NCBI GenBank assembly: GCA_963714145.1
Contig: OY970235.1
Location: forward strand, 7,688,001 to 7,752,000
Length of the DNA stretch: 64,000 nucleotides
Direction of reading: 5' to 3'
From: JBBWZH01 sp035544115
Lineage (GTDB): Bacteria; Actinomycetota; Actinomycetes; Mycobacteriales; CADCTP01
In this document: in pieces, positions 32,934 to 41,524 of the stretch
Layout of the letters: each line of letters opens with the position of its first letter
How positions within the stretch are numbered: position 1 is the first letter of the stretch
The notes under the pieces: model-generated
Databases searched by the model: none
What the model was told of the DNA's origin: nothing
The model's input: the letters and a program-made list of their open reading frames with translations, nothing else
Program-made: the position numbers and the translations under genes

Positions 32934-34651
32934 CGGAACTCCGCCAGCAGGGTGGTGCCGGCCGGGCCGCTGCTGACCAGCAGGCTGCCGTCGAACGCCG
33001 CCACCCGCTCGGCCAGCCCGACCAGCCCGGTCCGCGCGGACGGGTGGCCGCCGGCCGACCCGCCCGGTCCGCCGTCGCCGGCCCGGCCGACGGCCAGGTC
33101 GGACGGATCGGTCGAGCCGGCGGCCCGGCCGGGGGCCCGGCCCGGGGCCAGGTCGGACGGGTCGGTCGAGCCGGCGGCCCGGCCGGGGGCCACCGCGTCG
33201 GGCCGGGGCAGCCCGGCAACCGGCGGGACGCCGCCGGTTCCGTCGTCGCTCACCGTGACCCGCAGCCGGCCGTCCACGGTCTCCAGCCGGACCGACGCGC
33301 TGGCCGCGCCGGCGTGCTTGGCCACGTTCGCCAGCGCCTCGCTGATCACGAAGTACGCCGCCGCCTCCAGTTGCGGGCCGAGCCGGCCGGGCAGCGTGTC
33401 GGTGACCGAGACCGGCAGCGGTGCGCGCAGCGCCAGGCCGCGGGCGGCGGCGCCGAGGCCCTGCTCGGTGAGCACTGCCGGGTGGATGCCGCGGGCCAGC
33501 TCGCGCAGCTCGTCGATGGCGCCCTGCAGTTCCTGCCGGGCAGCCCGCAGCGCCGCGACGGTGGCCGGGTCGTCCCCGGCCGGGCAGGTCAGCAGCGCGA
33601 GCTTGGCGCTGAGCAGCCGCTGCTGGGCGCCGTCATGCAGGTCGCGTTCCAGCCGGCGGCGCTGGTCCAGGCCGGCCTCGAGCAGCCGGCGCCGGCCGGC
33701 CCGGGCCTCGGTGACCGCGCCGACCAGCAGCGGGTCGCGCAGCGCCCGCCGTACCCCGGCCGGGAGCGGCACGTCCGGCGCCCGGTCGATCAGCCGGACC
33801 AGCTCGGCGACCGTCGCGTAGCTCAGCCGTTCCCGCAACAGGCCGACCAGCAGCGCACCAGGCATCGCCAGCAGCGCCGCGTACTCCAGCGCGTAGGACA
33901 GCAGCCGGGGCGGGGTGGCCGGCCCGGTCGAGCCGGCCGCGGCCAGCACCGCCCCGGCCAGGAAGATCGCGACCAGCACCGCGCCGGTCCCGAGCGGGTA
34001 GGCCAGCGCGCGCCGGTCGGCCGCGCTGGCCCGCCGGACCCGCCGCGCCAGCAGCCAGACGTACCCCCCGGACAGCAGCAGCCAGCCGGTGTTCAGCAGC
34101 ACCGAGGTGCCGGCGTCGGCGATCCCGGACCGGTCCACCGCGCAGGCCCAGCCACATGCCGCGGTCAGCCGCTGCGCCTGCGCGGTGGCGAACCCGCCGA
34201 CCATCGCGGCGTACCCGTAGCAGCCCGCCAGCAGCGCGCGCTCGGCACGGGACCGCAGCCGGCTGGTCGGGTACGACAGCAGCAGTTGCGCCAGCACCGC
34301 GACCTGCACCGGATTGACCAGCCGGGCCAGCGTCGCGTCCGCGTCCACCCAGCCGGGGCCGGGGCCGAGGGCGAACCCGGCCGGCGCGTCCACCATGAAG
34401 ACCAGGCCGGCCAGCTGCATGAGCCGACCGGCCCGCCGGTCCGGCCGGAGGATGGACGCGGCCAGCCCGGTCGCCGCCCAGGCCGCCGCGACCACCAACT
34501 CGCTGGCCCAGAACAGCGTCGACCGGTGCCCGGCGGCCAGCGCCACCGCGACGTCCAGCGCCGCGACGACGCCGGTCAGCCCGGCGGCAGCGCCGCACCA
34601 GACCCGCGCTGCCCCGGCGGTACGGCAGCCCGCCAGCACGCGACCCGGCAT
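32924..34651 (-). CDS. HisKA_3 sensor histidine kinase with lengthened ATP lid
   Basis: The 575-residue kinase has about six membrane helices in residues 15-280. A dimerisation/phosphotransfer helix with the phospho-His follows in RRRLERDLHDGAQQRLLS. The HATPase has the N box SEALANVAKHAG and G1 box VSDDGTGG; the G2 region ARTGLVGLAERV is separated from G1 by about 65 residues. That insert holds two copies of GRAAGSTDPSDLA and is Gly/Pro/Ala-rich. NarX/DesK-type kinases normally have a short lid here, so the insert may alter ATP handling or be a neutral repeat expansion. It is co-expressed with the LuxR regulator. The stimulus is unknown. Confidence 0.88.
   Translation of the reverse strand: MPGRVLAGCRTAGAARVWCGAAAGLTGVVAALDVAVALAAGHRSTLFWASELVVAAAWAATGLAASILRPDRRAGRLMQLAGLVFMVDAPAGFALGPGPGWVDADATLARLVNPVQVAVLAQLLLSYPTSRLRSRAERALLAGCYGYAAMVGGFATAQAQRLTAACGWACAVDRSGIADAGTSVLLNTGWLLLSGGYVWLLARRVRRASAADRRALAYPLGTGAVLVAIFLAGAVLAAAGSTGPATPPRLLSYALEYAALLAMPGALLVGLLRERLSYATVAELVRLIDRAPDVPLPAGVRRALRDPLLVGAVTEARAGRRRLLEAGLDQRRRLERDLHDGAQQRLLSAKLALLTCPAGDDPATVAALRAARQELQGAIDELRELARGIHPAVLTEQGLGAAARGLALRAPLPVSVTDTLPGRLGPQLEAAAYFVISEALANVAKHAGAASASVRLETVDGRLRVTVSDDGTGGVPPVAGLPRPDAVAPGRAAGSTDPSDLAPGRAPGRAAGSTDPSDLAVGRAGDGGPGGSAGGHPSARTGLVGLAERVAAFDGSLLVSSGPAGTTLLAEFRCG
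33092..33191. repeat. 46-bp tandem duplication (54-bp period) inside the kinase gene
   Basis: Copies at 33092-33137 and 33146-33191 differ at one base. The 54-bp period is 18 codons, so the frame is kept and the copy number can vary without inactivating the kinase. Confidence 0.8.
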
Positions 34652-34811
34652 CCATCCCCCCGGATGCGTCCGCCCGACCGCCGGCCCGACCCGGCGGCAG
34701 CCACCGGATCATCAAACACGGCCGGTGCCGACATCGGTAACCAAACAGGCCCTAACCTGGCTACGTCGGCCCGTTCGGGCTACGGCTCTGACCGAACGGC
34801 CCGCGTCCGGG

Positions 34812-35354
34812 TCAGCGCCGGCGCCGTGGCCGTGGCCGGTAGTGCGCGGCGAGCACCCGATCGGTGAGCGCCTGGACCACGTCATGCTGCCCGGCCCAGG
34901 ACCGCCAGACCGCGGCCGCCCACTCGTCCATCGCCCGGGCGTGCCCGTCCACCGAGCCGGCCCGGACCCCGGCCTCGGCCACGTGCAGCACGGTCAGCGC
35001 CGCCGGCGGTGGCGGGGTGAACTCCGGCCAGGTGCCGTCCGGCCGGCCCATCCGCTGATGGATGTCGCGCACCTCGACGCCCGCTGTGCCCCGCTCCAGC
35101 GCCAGGTCCAGGCCGACCAGCGAGTAGCCGAGGTAGATCCGGCCGGTGGGCGCACCGCCGTGCTGCGCGCCGTACGTGTCGACGGTCAGCTGATGGAACC
35201 GGCCGATCAGCGCCGGGTGCCGCAGCTCGAAACCGACCACCTCGGCATTGCACTGCCGGCACGCCGGGGACGCGTTCAGCGGCCGGTCCAGTTCACTGTG
35301 GACGGCCGGCAGCCGGACCGCGCAGCCCGGGCACACCGTCCACTCCGGACTCAC
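34812..35354 (-). CDS. DUF5946 family protein
   Basis: GTG 35354 gives 180 residues; further upstream the frame is antisense to the GNAT gene and not protein-like. Two CxxC pairs (VCPGCAV, ACRQC) near the N-terminus suggest a zinc site. HPALIGRFHQLTVDTYGAQH, then SLVGLDLALERG, the HQRM motif and WAAAVWRSWAGQHD match the DUF5946 pattern. This is a common, functionally unassigned actinobacterial family of about this length. It is divergent from the GNAT gene. Confidence 0.7.
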   Translation of the reverse strand: MSPEWTVCPGCAVRLPAVHSELDRPLNASPACRQCNAEVVGFELRHPALIGRFHQLTVDTYGAQHGGAPTGRIYLGYSLVGLDLALERGTAGVEVRDIHQRMGRPDGTWPEFTPPPPAALTVLHVAEAGVRAGSVDGHARAMDEWAAAVWRSWAGQHDVVQALTDRVLAAHYRPRPRRRR

Positions 35355-35411
35355 GGCGGCTCCCGGGAAATCGGTTCGGCGGCTACCCGGGCCGAGCCTA
35401 GGGTCACCGGC

Positions 35412-35819
35412 ATGCCGATCACGTACGAGTGGCGCGGGAGTTTCGCCAACATCGAGGTCAACACGCTGCACGCCGAGGGCTTCGAGCACCGGCTGCTGGA
35501 CGACGACTGGTGCGGCCAGGTCGAGCGGCACAGCCTCGGCTGGGTCTGCGCCCGGGACGGCGCCGACCTGGTCGGCTTCGTCAACGTCGCCTGGGACGGC
35601 GCCATCCACGCCTTCCTGCTCGACACGCTGGTCGCCGGCCCGGCCCGCCGGCACGGTGTCGGCGCGCAACTGGTCGCCGTGGCCGTGGCCGAGTCCCGCG
35701 CCGCCGGCTGCGAGTGGCTGCACGTCGACTTCGACACCGACCAACTCGCCACCTTCTACTTCGACCGCTGCGGTTTCACCCCGACCCGCGCCGGCCTGAT
35801 CGCGCTACCACCGAGGTAG
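35412..35819 (+). CDS. GNAT-family N-acetyltransferase
   Basis: This 135-residue GNAT starts at ATG 35412 (MPITYEWRGSFANIEV). Strand 4 (FLLDTLVAGP) leads into the CoA loop ARRHGVGAQLVAVAV. The C-terminal half has the motif-B region TDQLATFYFDRCGFTPT. It is compact and has no extra domain. Its stop lies 10 bp before the Nudix GTG, so they are probably one transcript. The substrate is unknown. Confidence 0.85.
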   Translation: MPITYEWRGSFANIEVNTLHAEGFEHRLLDDDWCGQVERHSLGWVCARDGADLVGFVNVAWDGAIHAFLLDTLVAGPARRHGVGAQLVAVAVAESRAAGCEWLHVDFDTDQLATFYFDRCGFTPTRAGLIALPPR

Positions 35820-35829
35820 CCTGCGCCGG

Positions 35830-36459
35830 GTGCGGCTGGACTTCGACTGGTCCGACGACGGGCGGTACCACCAGTACTGCGCGCACTGCCACGCCGAGAC
35901 GGTCAGCCGGGTGCTCGACCCGGACGGTCGGACCCACTACCGGTGCGCGACCTGTGGGCGCCGGCACGAGCGTTCGATCGTGCTCGACCCGGCGGTCCGC
36001 TGGTGGCTCGACGCGGACGGCGAGTACTGGCACGAGAGCGCCGGGGTCTTCGTCTTCGACGCCGCCGGGCGGTTGTTGCTGTTCGAGCGGACGCTCTACC
36101 CGTTCGCGCTGACCGTCCCGGCCGGACACGTCGACGCCGGCGAGGAACCCGCTGCCGCGGCGGCCCGCGAGCTGCGCGAAGAGGTTGGCCTGACCGTGGC
36201 CGCGCTCACCCCGCTCGGCCGTGACGACATCCCCGGCGACCGCTGCCGGCGCGGCTCCGACGCGCACCGCTGGCACTCCTACACCGTCCACCTCGACCGC
36301 CCGGCCCCACCGGTTCAGGTGACCGACGAGGGTCACCGTCCACAGTGGCGCACCATCCGCGACGCCCTCACCCGCGACCTGACCCACCCCGTCCGCCACC
36401 TGCTGACCCACTACCGCCCGGCACTACCCGACCCCGGCCGCCCACTCCCGCCCGGGTAG
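35830..36459 (+). CDS. Nudix hydrolase with N-terminal zinc ribbon
   Basis: The 209-residue protein begins with two CxxC pairs (CAHCHAE and CATCGRRHE, residues 17-45), a zinc ribbon as in NADH-pyrophosphatase-type Nudix proteins. The Nudix box GHVDAGEEPAAAAARELREE, continuing VGL, lies at about residues 98-120 and has the full GX5EX7REUXEEXGU pattern. The family hydrolyses nucleoside diphosphates linked to another moiety. The start is GTG 35830. The 3' end overlaps a reverse-strand glycosyltransferase remnant by 36 bp. Confidence 0.85.
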   Translation: MRLDFDWSDDGRYHQYCAHCHAETVSRVLDPDGRTHYRCATCGRRHERSIVLDPAVRWWLDADGEYWHESAGVFVFDAAGRLLLFERTLYPFALTVPAGHVDAGEEPAAAAARELREEVGLTVAALTPLGRDDIPGDRCRRGSDAHRWHSYTVHLDRPAPPVQVTDEGHRPQWRTIRDALTRDLTHPVRHLLTHYRPALPDPGRPLPPG

Positions 36460-36600
36460 CGCCGCGGCACCGCACCCCACCGCCCAGCCCTCGGCCACCT
36501 TCCCGGCCACCTGGCCCGGCGTGATCAGCCGCATGCACGCGCCAGTGACCGGCTGGCGGCAGCGGTGGTAGCAGGGAGCGCAGGTCAGGGTGGGCCCGAC
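36424..36600 (-). pseudogene. C-terminal remnant of a family-9-like glycosyltransferase
   Basis: Reverse-strand frame from about 36600 reads VGPTLTCAPCYHRCRQPVTG, followed by ACMRLITPGQVAGKVAEG. The spacing C-x-x-C-x4-C-x6-C-M followed by I-T-P-x-x-V is like the C-terminal end of heptosyltransferase-type (GT9) enzymes. Nothing upstream of 36600 on this strand is homologous; the frame runs antisense into the XRE/TPR gene. The bulk of the gene is therefore gone. The family match is by pattern only. Confidence 0.35.
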
Positions 36601-37846
36601 CAGCCTTTCCCGGCTGGAGCGGGGGAAACAGCCGTTGCGGGACGTCGTGGTGTTGCGGCGGCTGGCCGAGGAGTTGGGCATCCCGCCGGAGTTGCTCGGG
36701 ATCGCGCCGGGCGGTCACGGACTCGCCGGTTCTGGTTCCGGAGCGTCCGCGGGGATGCCCGCTAGGGTGAGGGCCGACCTCGACGCGGGAGGCGGTGAGG
36801 GCCCGGTGCGCCGCCGTGAATTGCTCGCCGGTTTCGCCGGCTTGACTGCCGGCGCCGCGCTGCCGGGGCGGGATGCTCTTGCCGCGTCGTCCGGCCGGGA
36901 GGAGCTCGCCCGCGCCGTCGAGGGGGTGCTGTACGGGACGCGGTCCGTCGCCGGCCAGCCGTTGCCGCTGCCGGCGCTGCGGGCTGCGGTGGTCGCCGCT
37001 GGCCGGGATTACCAGGGCGCCGGCTACCGGCGGCTCGCGGCGGGTCTGCCGTCGCTGATCACCGCCGCCGCCGCCACTCGGGAAGCGGCCACCGGCGCCG
37101 ACCGGGCCAGCGCTGAGACGTTGCTCGCCGAGACGTACACGCTGGCCAGCCACCTGCTGGTGAAGGTGAATGACGACGGGCCGGCGTTGGTCGCGGCCGA
37201 CCGCGCGGTGCAGGCCGCCGAGCGCGGCGACGACCCGCTCGTCCTTGCCGCCAGCCGCCGCGGCGTCGCGGCCGCGCTTCGGCGCACCGGTCGGCGGGAG
37301 GCCGCGCAGGCGCTGGTGATCACAGCGGCCGAGGCCATCGAACCGGCCCGGCAGGCATCGGCGGAGCACCTGGCGGTGTACGGATCGCTGCTGTGCACGG
37401 CCGCGTACACCGCCGCCGCGGACGGCAACCGCTCGGCCGCGACCGACCTGATCGGCGCGGCCGTCGCCGTCGCCGGCCGGCTCGGTGTGGACGCCGATTT
37501 CCGGCACACCTCGTTCGGTCCGACCAACGTCGCGGTCTACCAGGTCGGCATCGCACAGGTGCTTGGCGACTGCGGCAGCGCCATCCAGCATGCCCGGACG
37601 GTTCACCCCGCTGCCCTGCCGACGTCCGAGCGGCGCGGGCGGTACTGGGTCGATGTCGCCCGGGCGTATCACCAGTGGGGCAAGCCGGAGCGGTGTCTCC
37701 GGGCGCTGCTGGTCGCTGAGCGGGCCGCGCCGGCGGACGTCCGGTACCGGCCGCCGGTACATCGGATGACCGTTGCCCTGCTGCGCGGCCCTGGCCGGCT
37801 GCCCGGGCTGCGTGAGTTCGCGGGGCGGATCGGCGTCCGGGGCTGA
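36590..37846 (+). CDS. XRE/TPR-type regulator lacking the first half of its HTH
   Basis: The frame starts at GTG 36590 directly in the recognition-helix part of an XRE domain (VGPTSLSRLERGKQPLRDVV). An in-frame TAG stands 18 bp upstream (36572) and no sequence encoding helices 1-2 is visible. The rest is normal for the streptomycete-type regulators: a linker, RRRELLAGFAGLTAGAALPG, then about 300 residues of TPR-like helices (AETYTLASHLLVKVNDDG, YWVDVARAYHQWGKPERCL). At 418 residues it is probably a truncated, non-DNA-binding derivative or pseudogene. Confidence 0.7.
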   Translation: MGPTSLSRLERGKQPLRDVVVLRRLAEELGIPPELLGIAPGGHGLAGSGSGASAGMPARVRADLDAGGGEGPVRRRELLAGFAGLTAGAALPGRDALAASSGREELARAVEGVLYGTRSVAGQPLPLPALRAAVVAAGRDYQGAGYRRLAAGLPSLITAAAATREAATGADRASAETLLAETYTLASHLLVKVNDDGPALVAADRAVQAAERGDDPLVLAASRRGVAAALRRTGRREAAQALVITAAEAIEPARQASAEHLAVYGSLLCTAAYTAAADGNRSAATDLIGAAVAVAGRLGVDADFRHTSFGPTNVAVYQVGIAQVLGDCGSAIQHARTVHPAALPTSERRGRYWVDVARAYHQWGKPERCLRALLVAERAAPADVRYRPPVHRMTVALLRGPGRLPGLREFAGRIGVRG

Positions 37847-37879
37847 GCCAGGAGGCTGTTGCCGGGCTATGTTGCGGGG

Positions 37880-38380
37880 GTGTCGGACGGGGGGTACCGG
37901 CGGCGGTCGGCGCGAGTGCTGCTGGTGGACCGAGCCGAGCGCCTGCTGCTGTTCCGGTTCTTCAATGAGGAGCGGCCGCAGGACCGGGCGTCCTGGCTGG
38001 CGCCCGGGGGCGGGGTGAACCCGGGCGAGGAGTTGGCCCAGGCGGCGGCCCGGGAGTTGTGGGAAGAGATCGGATTGGTCGTGGCTGCGCCGGTGCTGGG
38101 GCCGGTGGTCGCGTTCACCAGCGGGTACGTCGACCTGGGTTGGGCGGTCGGGGTGTTCCGGGACGATTTCTTCTTCCTCCGGGTGGACGGGCACGAGGTG
38201 GACACCAGCCAGCTGGACGAGCGGGAGCGGCGGCAGCTGACCGGGCACCGCTGGTGGTCGGTCGAGGAGCTGGCCGGCACCGGGGAGCTGGTCTACCCGT
38301 TCGGGCTGGTCCCGCTGCTGACCGACCTGCTTGCCGGGCGGATCCCGGCCGTGCCGGTCCGGCTGCCCTGGCATCACTGA
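37880..38380 (+). CDS. Nudix hydrolase
   Basis: A 166-residue protein from GTG 37880 (VSDGGYRRRSARVLLVDR). The Nudix box GGGVNPGEELAQAAARELWE, continuing EIGL, is complete. Long aromatic C-terminal strands (FRDDFFFLRVDGHEVD, GHRWWSVEELAGTGE) are typical of this unassigned actinobacterial subgroup. It probably acts on nucleotide-sugar or (d)NTP-type substrates; which one cannot be told. It lies 33 bp after the truncated XRE gene. Confidence 0.85.
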   Translation: MSDGGYRRRSARVLLVDRAERLLLFRFFNEERPQDRASWLAPGGGVNPGEELAQAAARELWEEIGLVVAAPVLGPVVAFTSGYVDLGWAVGVFRDDFFFLRVDGHEVDTSQLDERERRQLTGHRWWSVEELAGTGELVYPFGLVPLLTDLLAGRIPAVPVRLPWHH

Positions 38381-38445
38381 CCCGCCGCGCGCCCCCGTCT
38401 CCGTCCGTTGTTCTGTGTCTGGGCTGAACTGATCATGTCTGACCA

Positions 38446-38512
38446 TTGACTACAACATAAACAGACGTGATAGTGGTCGAAACACAGATGAGGTCGGGGT
38501 GAAACACAGATG
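38446..38512 (+). promoter_or_regulatory. promoter and DeoR operator of the polyol PTS operon
   Basis: TTGACT (38446-38451) and GATAGT (38469-38474) are separated by 17 bp, a good sigma-70-type promoter. The direct repeat GAAACACAGATG occurs at 38479-38490, on the expected transcription start, and again at 38501-38512, overlapping the deoR start codon. An inverted TCTGTGTC lies upstream at 38412-38419. The layout fits autorepression by the DeoR protein. Confidence 0.7.
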
Positions 38513-39271
38513 TATGCGGAGGAACGACAGCAGGAGATCCTCCGTCGGGCCCGCGCCGACGGCCGGGTGGACGTCGTCCACCTGGCGGAGGAGCTGGCGG
38601 TCACCAGCGAGACGGTGCGCCGGGACCTGACCGTGCTGGAGCGGGCCGGCGTGGTTCGCCGGGTGCACGGCGGCGCGATCCCGATCGAGCGGCTCGGCTT
38701 CGAGCCCGCGCTGGCCGCCCGGGACACCGTGCTGACCGACGAGAAGGAGCGGATCGCGAAGGCCGCCGTGGCTGAACTCCCGGACGGTGGCGCGATCATC
38801 ATCGACGCCGGTTCCACCACCGGCCGGCTGGTCGACGCACTGCCGGCCGACCGGGAGTTGACCGTGGTGGTCAACGCGCCACCGCTGGCCACCGCGCTGG
38901 CGATGCGGTCGAACGTCACGGTGATCATGCTTGGCGGCCGGGTGCGCGGCCGGACCCTGGCCACGGTGGACGACATGGCGCTGCTGCCACTGTCCCAGTT
39001 GCATGTGGACGTCGCCTTCATGGCCACCAACGGGCTGTCTGTCGAGTGTGGACTGACCACGCCCGATCCGGCCGAGGCCAGCGTGAAGCGGGCGATGATC
39101 GCGGCGGCCCGGCGCACCGTCCTGCTGGCCGACCACACCAAGGTCGGTACCGACTACCTGGCCCGGTTCGGCTCGCTGTCCGAAGTGGACCTTCTGGTCA
39201 CGGACAGCGGCCTGGACGAGGACGTCGCGGACGAACTGGATCGGGCCGGCCTGCGGGTGGTGCGGGCGTGA
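38510..39271 (+). CDS. DeoR-family repressor of the PTS operon
   Basis: The 253-residue regulator has the DeoR HTH at its N-terminus (RQQEILRRARADGRVDVVHL, ELAVTSETVRRDLTVLERAG). The DeoRC sensor domain has the sugar-phosphate-binding motifs IIIDAGSTTGRL, VVNAPPLATAL and MATNGLSVECGLTTPD, ending VLLADHTKVG. DeoR proteins sense phosphorylated sugars made by the operon they control. The start ATG lies within the second GAAACACAGATG repeat. It overlaps the next gene by GTGA. Confidence 0.9.
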   Translation: MYAEERQQEILRRARADGRVDVVHLAEELAVTSETVRRDLTVLERAGVVRRVHGGAIPIERLGFEPALAARDTVLTDEKERIAKAAVAELPDGGAIIIDAGSTTGRLVDALPADRELTVVVNAPPLATALAMRSNVTVIMLGGRVRGRTLATVDDMALLPLSQLHVDVAFMATNGLSVECGLTTPDPAEASVKRAMIAAARRTVLLADHTKVGTDYLARFGSLSEVDLLVTDSGLDEDVADELDRAGLRVVRA

Positions 39272-40305
39272 GCGGGTGGGGAGCGCCGGAGGCCTGGCCG
39301 GGCCGGGCGGCGGGGCCCGGCCCGGCCGGCGATGGCGACCCCGAGCGGACCCAGCGCGGCGGCATCGTCACGCTCACCCTGAACCCCAGCCTGGACCGGG
39401 CGATCGAGGTGGACGAACTCGTCCGCGGCACCGTGATCCGGGCGGCGTCAGCCCGCCTCGACCCGGGCGGCAAAGGTGTGAACGTGTCCCGCGCGCTGCT
39501 GGCGAACGGGTACCCGTCCAGCGCGGTGGTGCCGTGCGGTGGTGAGGAGGGCCACCAACTCGTCCGGCTGCTGGCCGCCGAGGGGGTCAACCTGGTCGCG
39601 GTCCCGATCTCCGGCCGGACCCGGTCGAACCTCACGATCGCCGAGCCGGACGGCACCGTCACGAAGATCAACGAGCCGGGTGCGTCGCTGTCGGCGGTCG
39701 AGTTCGACGCGGTCGCCGAGGCCGTACTCGCGGTCGCGGCCCCCGGCGGTTGGGTGGTCGGCTCCGGCCGCCTCCCGCCCGACCTGCCGGCCGACGTGTA
39801 CGCCCGGCTCTGCCGCCGGTGCGCGGCCGGCCGGATCCGGGTCGCCGTCGACACCAGCGGGCCGGCGTTGCTGGCCGCGGTGGAGGCCGGCCCGGCGGTC
39901 GTGAAGCCGAACCGGGAGGAGCTGGCCGAAGCCGTCGGCGGCGCGATCGACAGCATCCAGGACGTTGTCGACGCGGCCCGCTGGCTGCGCTCCCGGGGCG
40001 CCGGCACCGTGCTGGTCAGCCTTGGCGCGGACGGGGCCGTGCTGGTCGAGGACGACGGCGTCACGGTCGGCGAATCGCCGGTGGTCGAGCCGCGCAGCAC
40101 CGTCGGCGCCGGTGACGCGCTGCTGGCCGGGTTCCTCGCCCGCGGTGCCGCCGGCCCGGACGCGCTCGCCGAAGGGATGGCCTGGGGTGCCGCCGCGGTC
40201 CGGCTCCCCGGCAGCCGGATGCCCGGCCCGGCCGACATCCACCGCGACCTGATCCGTATCCACGCCCGGCCGGACCTGACCCGGGCCCTCGTCCCGATGA
40301 GTTAG
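39268..40305 (+). CDS. PfkB-family sugar-phosphate kinase (1-phosphofructokinase-like)
   Basis: The ribokinase fold is clear: TLNPSLDRAIEVDEL, the GG motif DPGGKGVNVSRALLANG, and the catalytic STVGAGDALLAGFLA with base Asp. The substrate-side sequence is 1-phosphofructokinase/tagatose-6-P-kinase-like. The reaction would be ATP-dependent phosphorylation of a ketohexose phosphate to the bisphosphate, feeding glycolysis. The GTG start overlaps the deoR stop; it adds about 33 poorly conserved residues, and no alternative start codon is apparent nearer TLNPSLDR. Length is 345 residues. Confidence 0.88.
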   Translation: MSGWGAPEAWPGRAAGPGPAGDGDPERTQRGGIVTLTLNPSLDRAIEVDELVRGTVIRAASARLDPGGKGVNVSRALLANGYPSSAVVPCGGEEGHQLVRLLAAEGVNLVAVPISGRTRSNLTIAEPDGTVTKINEPGASLSAVEFDAVAEAVLAVAAPGGWVVGSGRLPPDLPADVYARLCRRCAAGRIRVAVDTSGPALLAAVEAGPAVVKPNREELAEAVGGAIDSIQDVVDAARWLRSRGAGTVLVSLGADGAVLVEDDGVTVGESPVVEPRSTVGAGDALLAGFLARGAAGPDALAEGMAWGAAAVRLPGSRMPGPADIHRDLIRIHARPDLTRALVPMS

Positions 40306-40352
40306 CCCACCCCCGGGTCGCCGTGGCGGCGACCCCCGTCGGAGGAGTCCGC

Positions 40353-41519
40353 ATGGCCACTCCCTACACACCAACAGTCCACGGGACTGGGATCAAGGCC
40401 ACCATCCAACGCGTCGGCGGCCACCTGGCCGCGATGGTCATGCCGAACATCGGTGCGTTCATCGCGTGGGGCCTCATCACCGCCCTGTTCATCCCGACCG
40501 GCTGGCTGCCGAACGCACGTTTCGGCGCCCTGGTCGACCCGATCATCTTCGTGCTGCTGCCGGTGCTCATCGGCTACACCGGCGGCCGGGCGGTGCATGG
40601 CCAGCGCGGCGCGGTGGTCGCCGCGGTGGCCGTGATGGGCCTCGTGGTCGGTTCCGACGTGCCGATGTTCCTCGGCGCGATGATCGTCGGCCCGCTCACC
40701 GCGTACCTGCTCAAGCGCTTCGACCAGCTGATCGAGGACCGGATCCGGCCCGGCTTCGAGATGCTGGTCGACAACTTCTCGGCCGGCATCCTCGGCGGCG
40801 GGATGGCGGTCCTCGGGGTCTGGGTGATCGGCCCGGTGGTCCGGTGGGGCACCAACGGCGCCGGCAACGGGGTCGAGTGGCTGGTCAACCATCACCTGCT
40901 GCCGTTCGCCAGCGTGCTGATCGAGCCGGGCAAGGTGCTGTTCCTGAACAACGCGATCAACCACGGCGTGCTCGGGCCGCTGGGTGTGGCCGAGGCGGCC
41001 AACCACGGCAAGTCGATCCTGTTCATGCTCGAGTCCAACCCCGGCCCGGGCCTCGGCGTCCTGCTGGCCTACCTCCTGTTCGGCCCGCGGAAGCTCCGGC
41101 CCTCGGTGCCGGCCGCGATCATCATCCAGTTCTTCGGCGGCATCCACGAGATCTACTTCCCGTACGTGCTGATGAAGCCGCGGATGATCCTGGCCGCGAT
41201 GGCCGGCGGCGCCGCGGGCATCCTCACCTTCATCGTCACCGGCGCCGGGCTCGTCGCCACGCCGGCACCGGGCAGCATCTTCGCCTACGCCGCCGAGACG
41301 CCGCGCGGTGGTTGGTTCGGCGTGTTCGCCGGGGTACTGGTCGCCGCGGGTGCCTCGTTCGCGGTCGGCTCGGCGCTGCTGGGCTTCGGCCGGTTCGCCG
41401 CGGCGGAGGAGGCGGCGGAGGCTGAGGTCGAGGCCGAGGCCGCCGCGCGCTCCGCGCCCGTACCGGCTCCGGCGCCGGCATCAGCTCCGGCCACCCGGCC
41501 GGTAACTCAGGAGGTCTAG
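40353..41519 (+). CDS. PTS mannitol-type EIIC permease
   Basis: The 388-residue membrane protein (GGAGGAG before ATG 40353) has the EIIC-Mtl fold: about eight membrane segments beginning GGHLAAMVMPNIGAFIAW. It has the family motif FLNNAINHGVLGPLG, and HEIYFPYVLMKPRMI which carries the conserved HE..FPY. The C-terminal 45 residues are an Ala/Glu/Pro-rich cytoplasmic tail where E. coli MtlA has fused IIB and IIA; here those are separate genes. It transports and phosphorylates a hexitol or related sugar alcohol. Confidence 0.9.
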   Translation: MATPYTPTVHGTGIKATIQRVGGHLAAMVMPNIGAFIAWGLITALFIPTGWLPNARFGALVDPIIFVLLPVLIGYTGGRAVHGQRGAVVAAVAVMGLVVGSDVPMFLGAMIVGPLTAYLLKRFDQLIEDRIRPGFEMLVDNFSAGILGGGMAVLGVWVIGPVVRWGTNGAGNGVEWLVNHHLLPFASVLIEPGKVLFLNNAINHGVLGPLGVAEAANHGKSILFMLESNPGPGLGVLLAYLLFGPRKLRPSVPAAIIIQFFGGIHEIYFPYVLMKPRMILAAMAGGAAGILTFIVTGAGLVATPAPGSIFAYAAETPRGGWFGVFAGVLVAAGASFAVGSALLGFGRFAAAEEAAEAEVEAEAAARSAPVPAPAPASAPATRPVTQEV

Positions 41520-41524
41520 GAACC

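Noticed and set aside
36460..36589. A start for the XRE/TPR gene further upstream that would restore the full HTH
   Set aside because: An in-frame TAG at 36572 and no HTH-like sequence in any forward frame; the reverse strand instead shows another gene's C-terminus.
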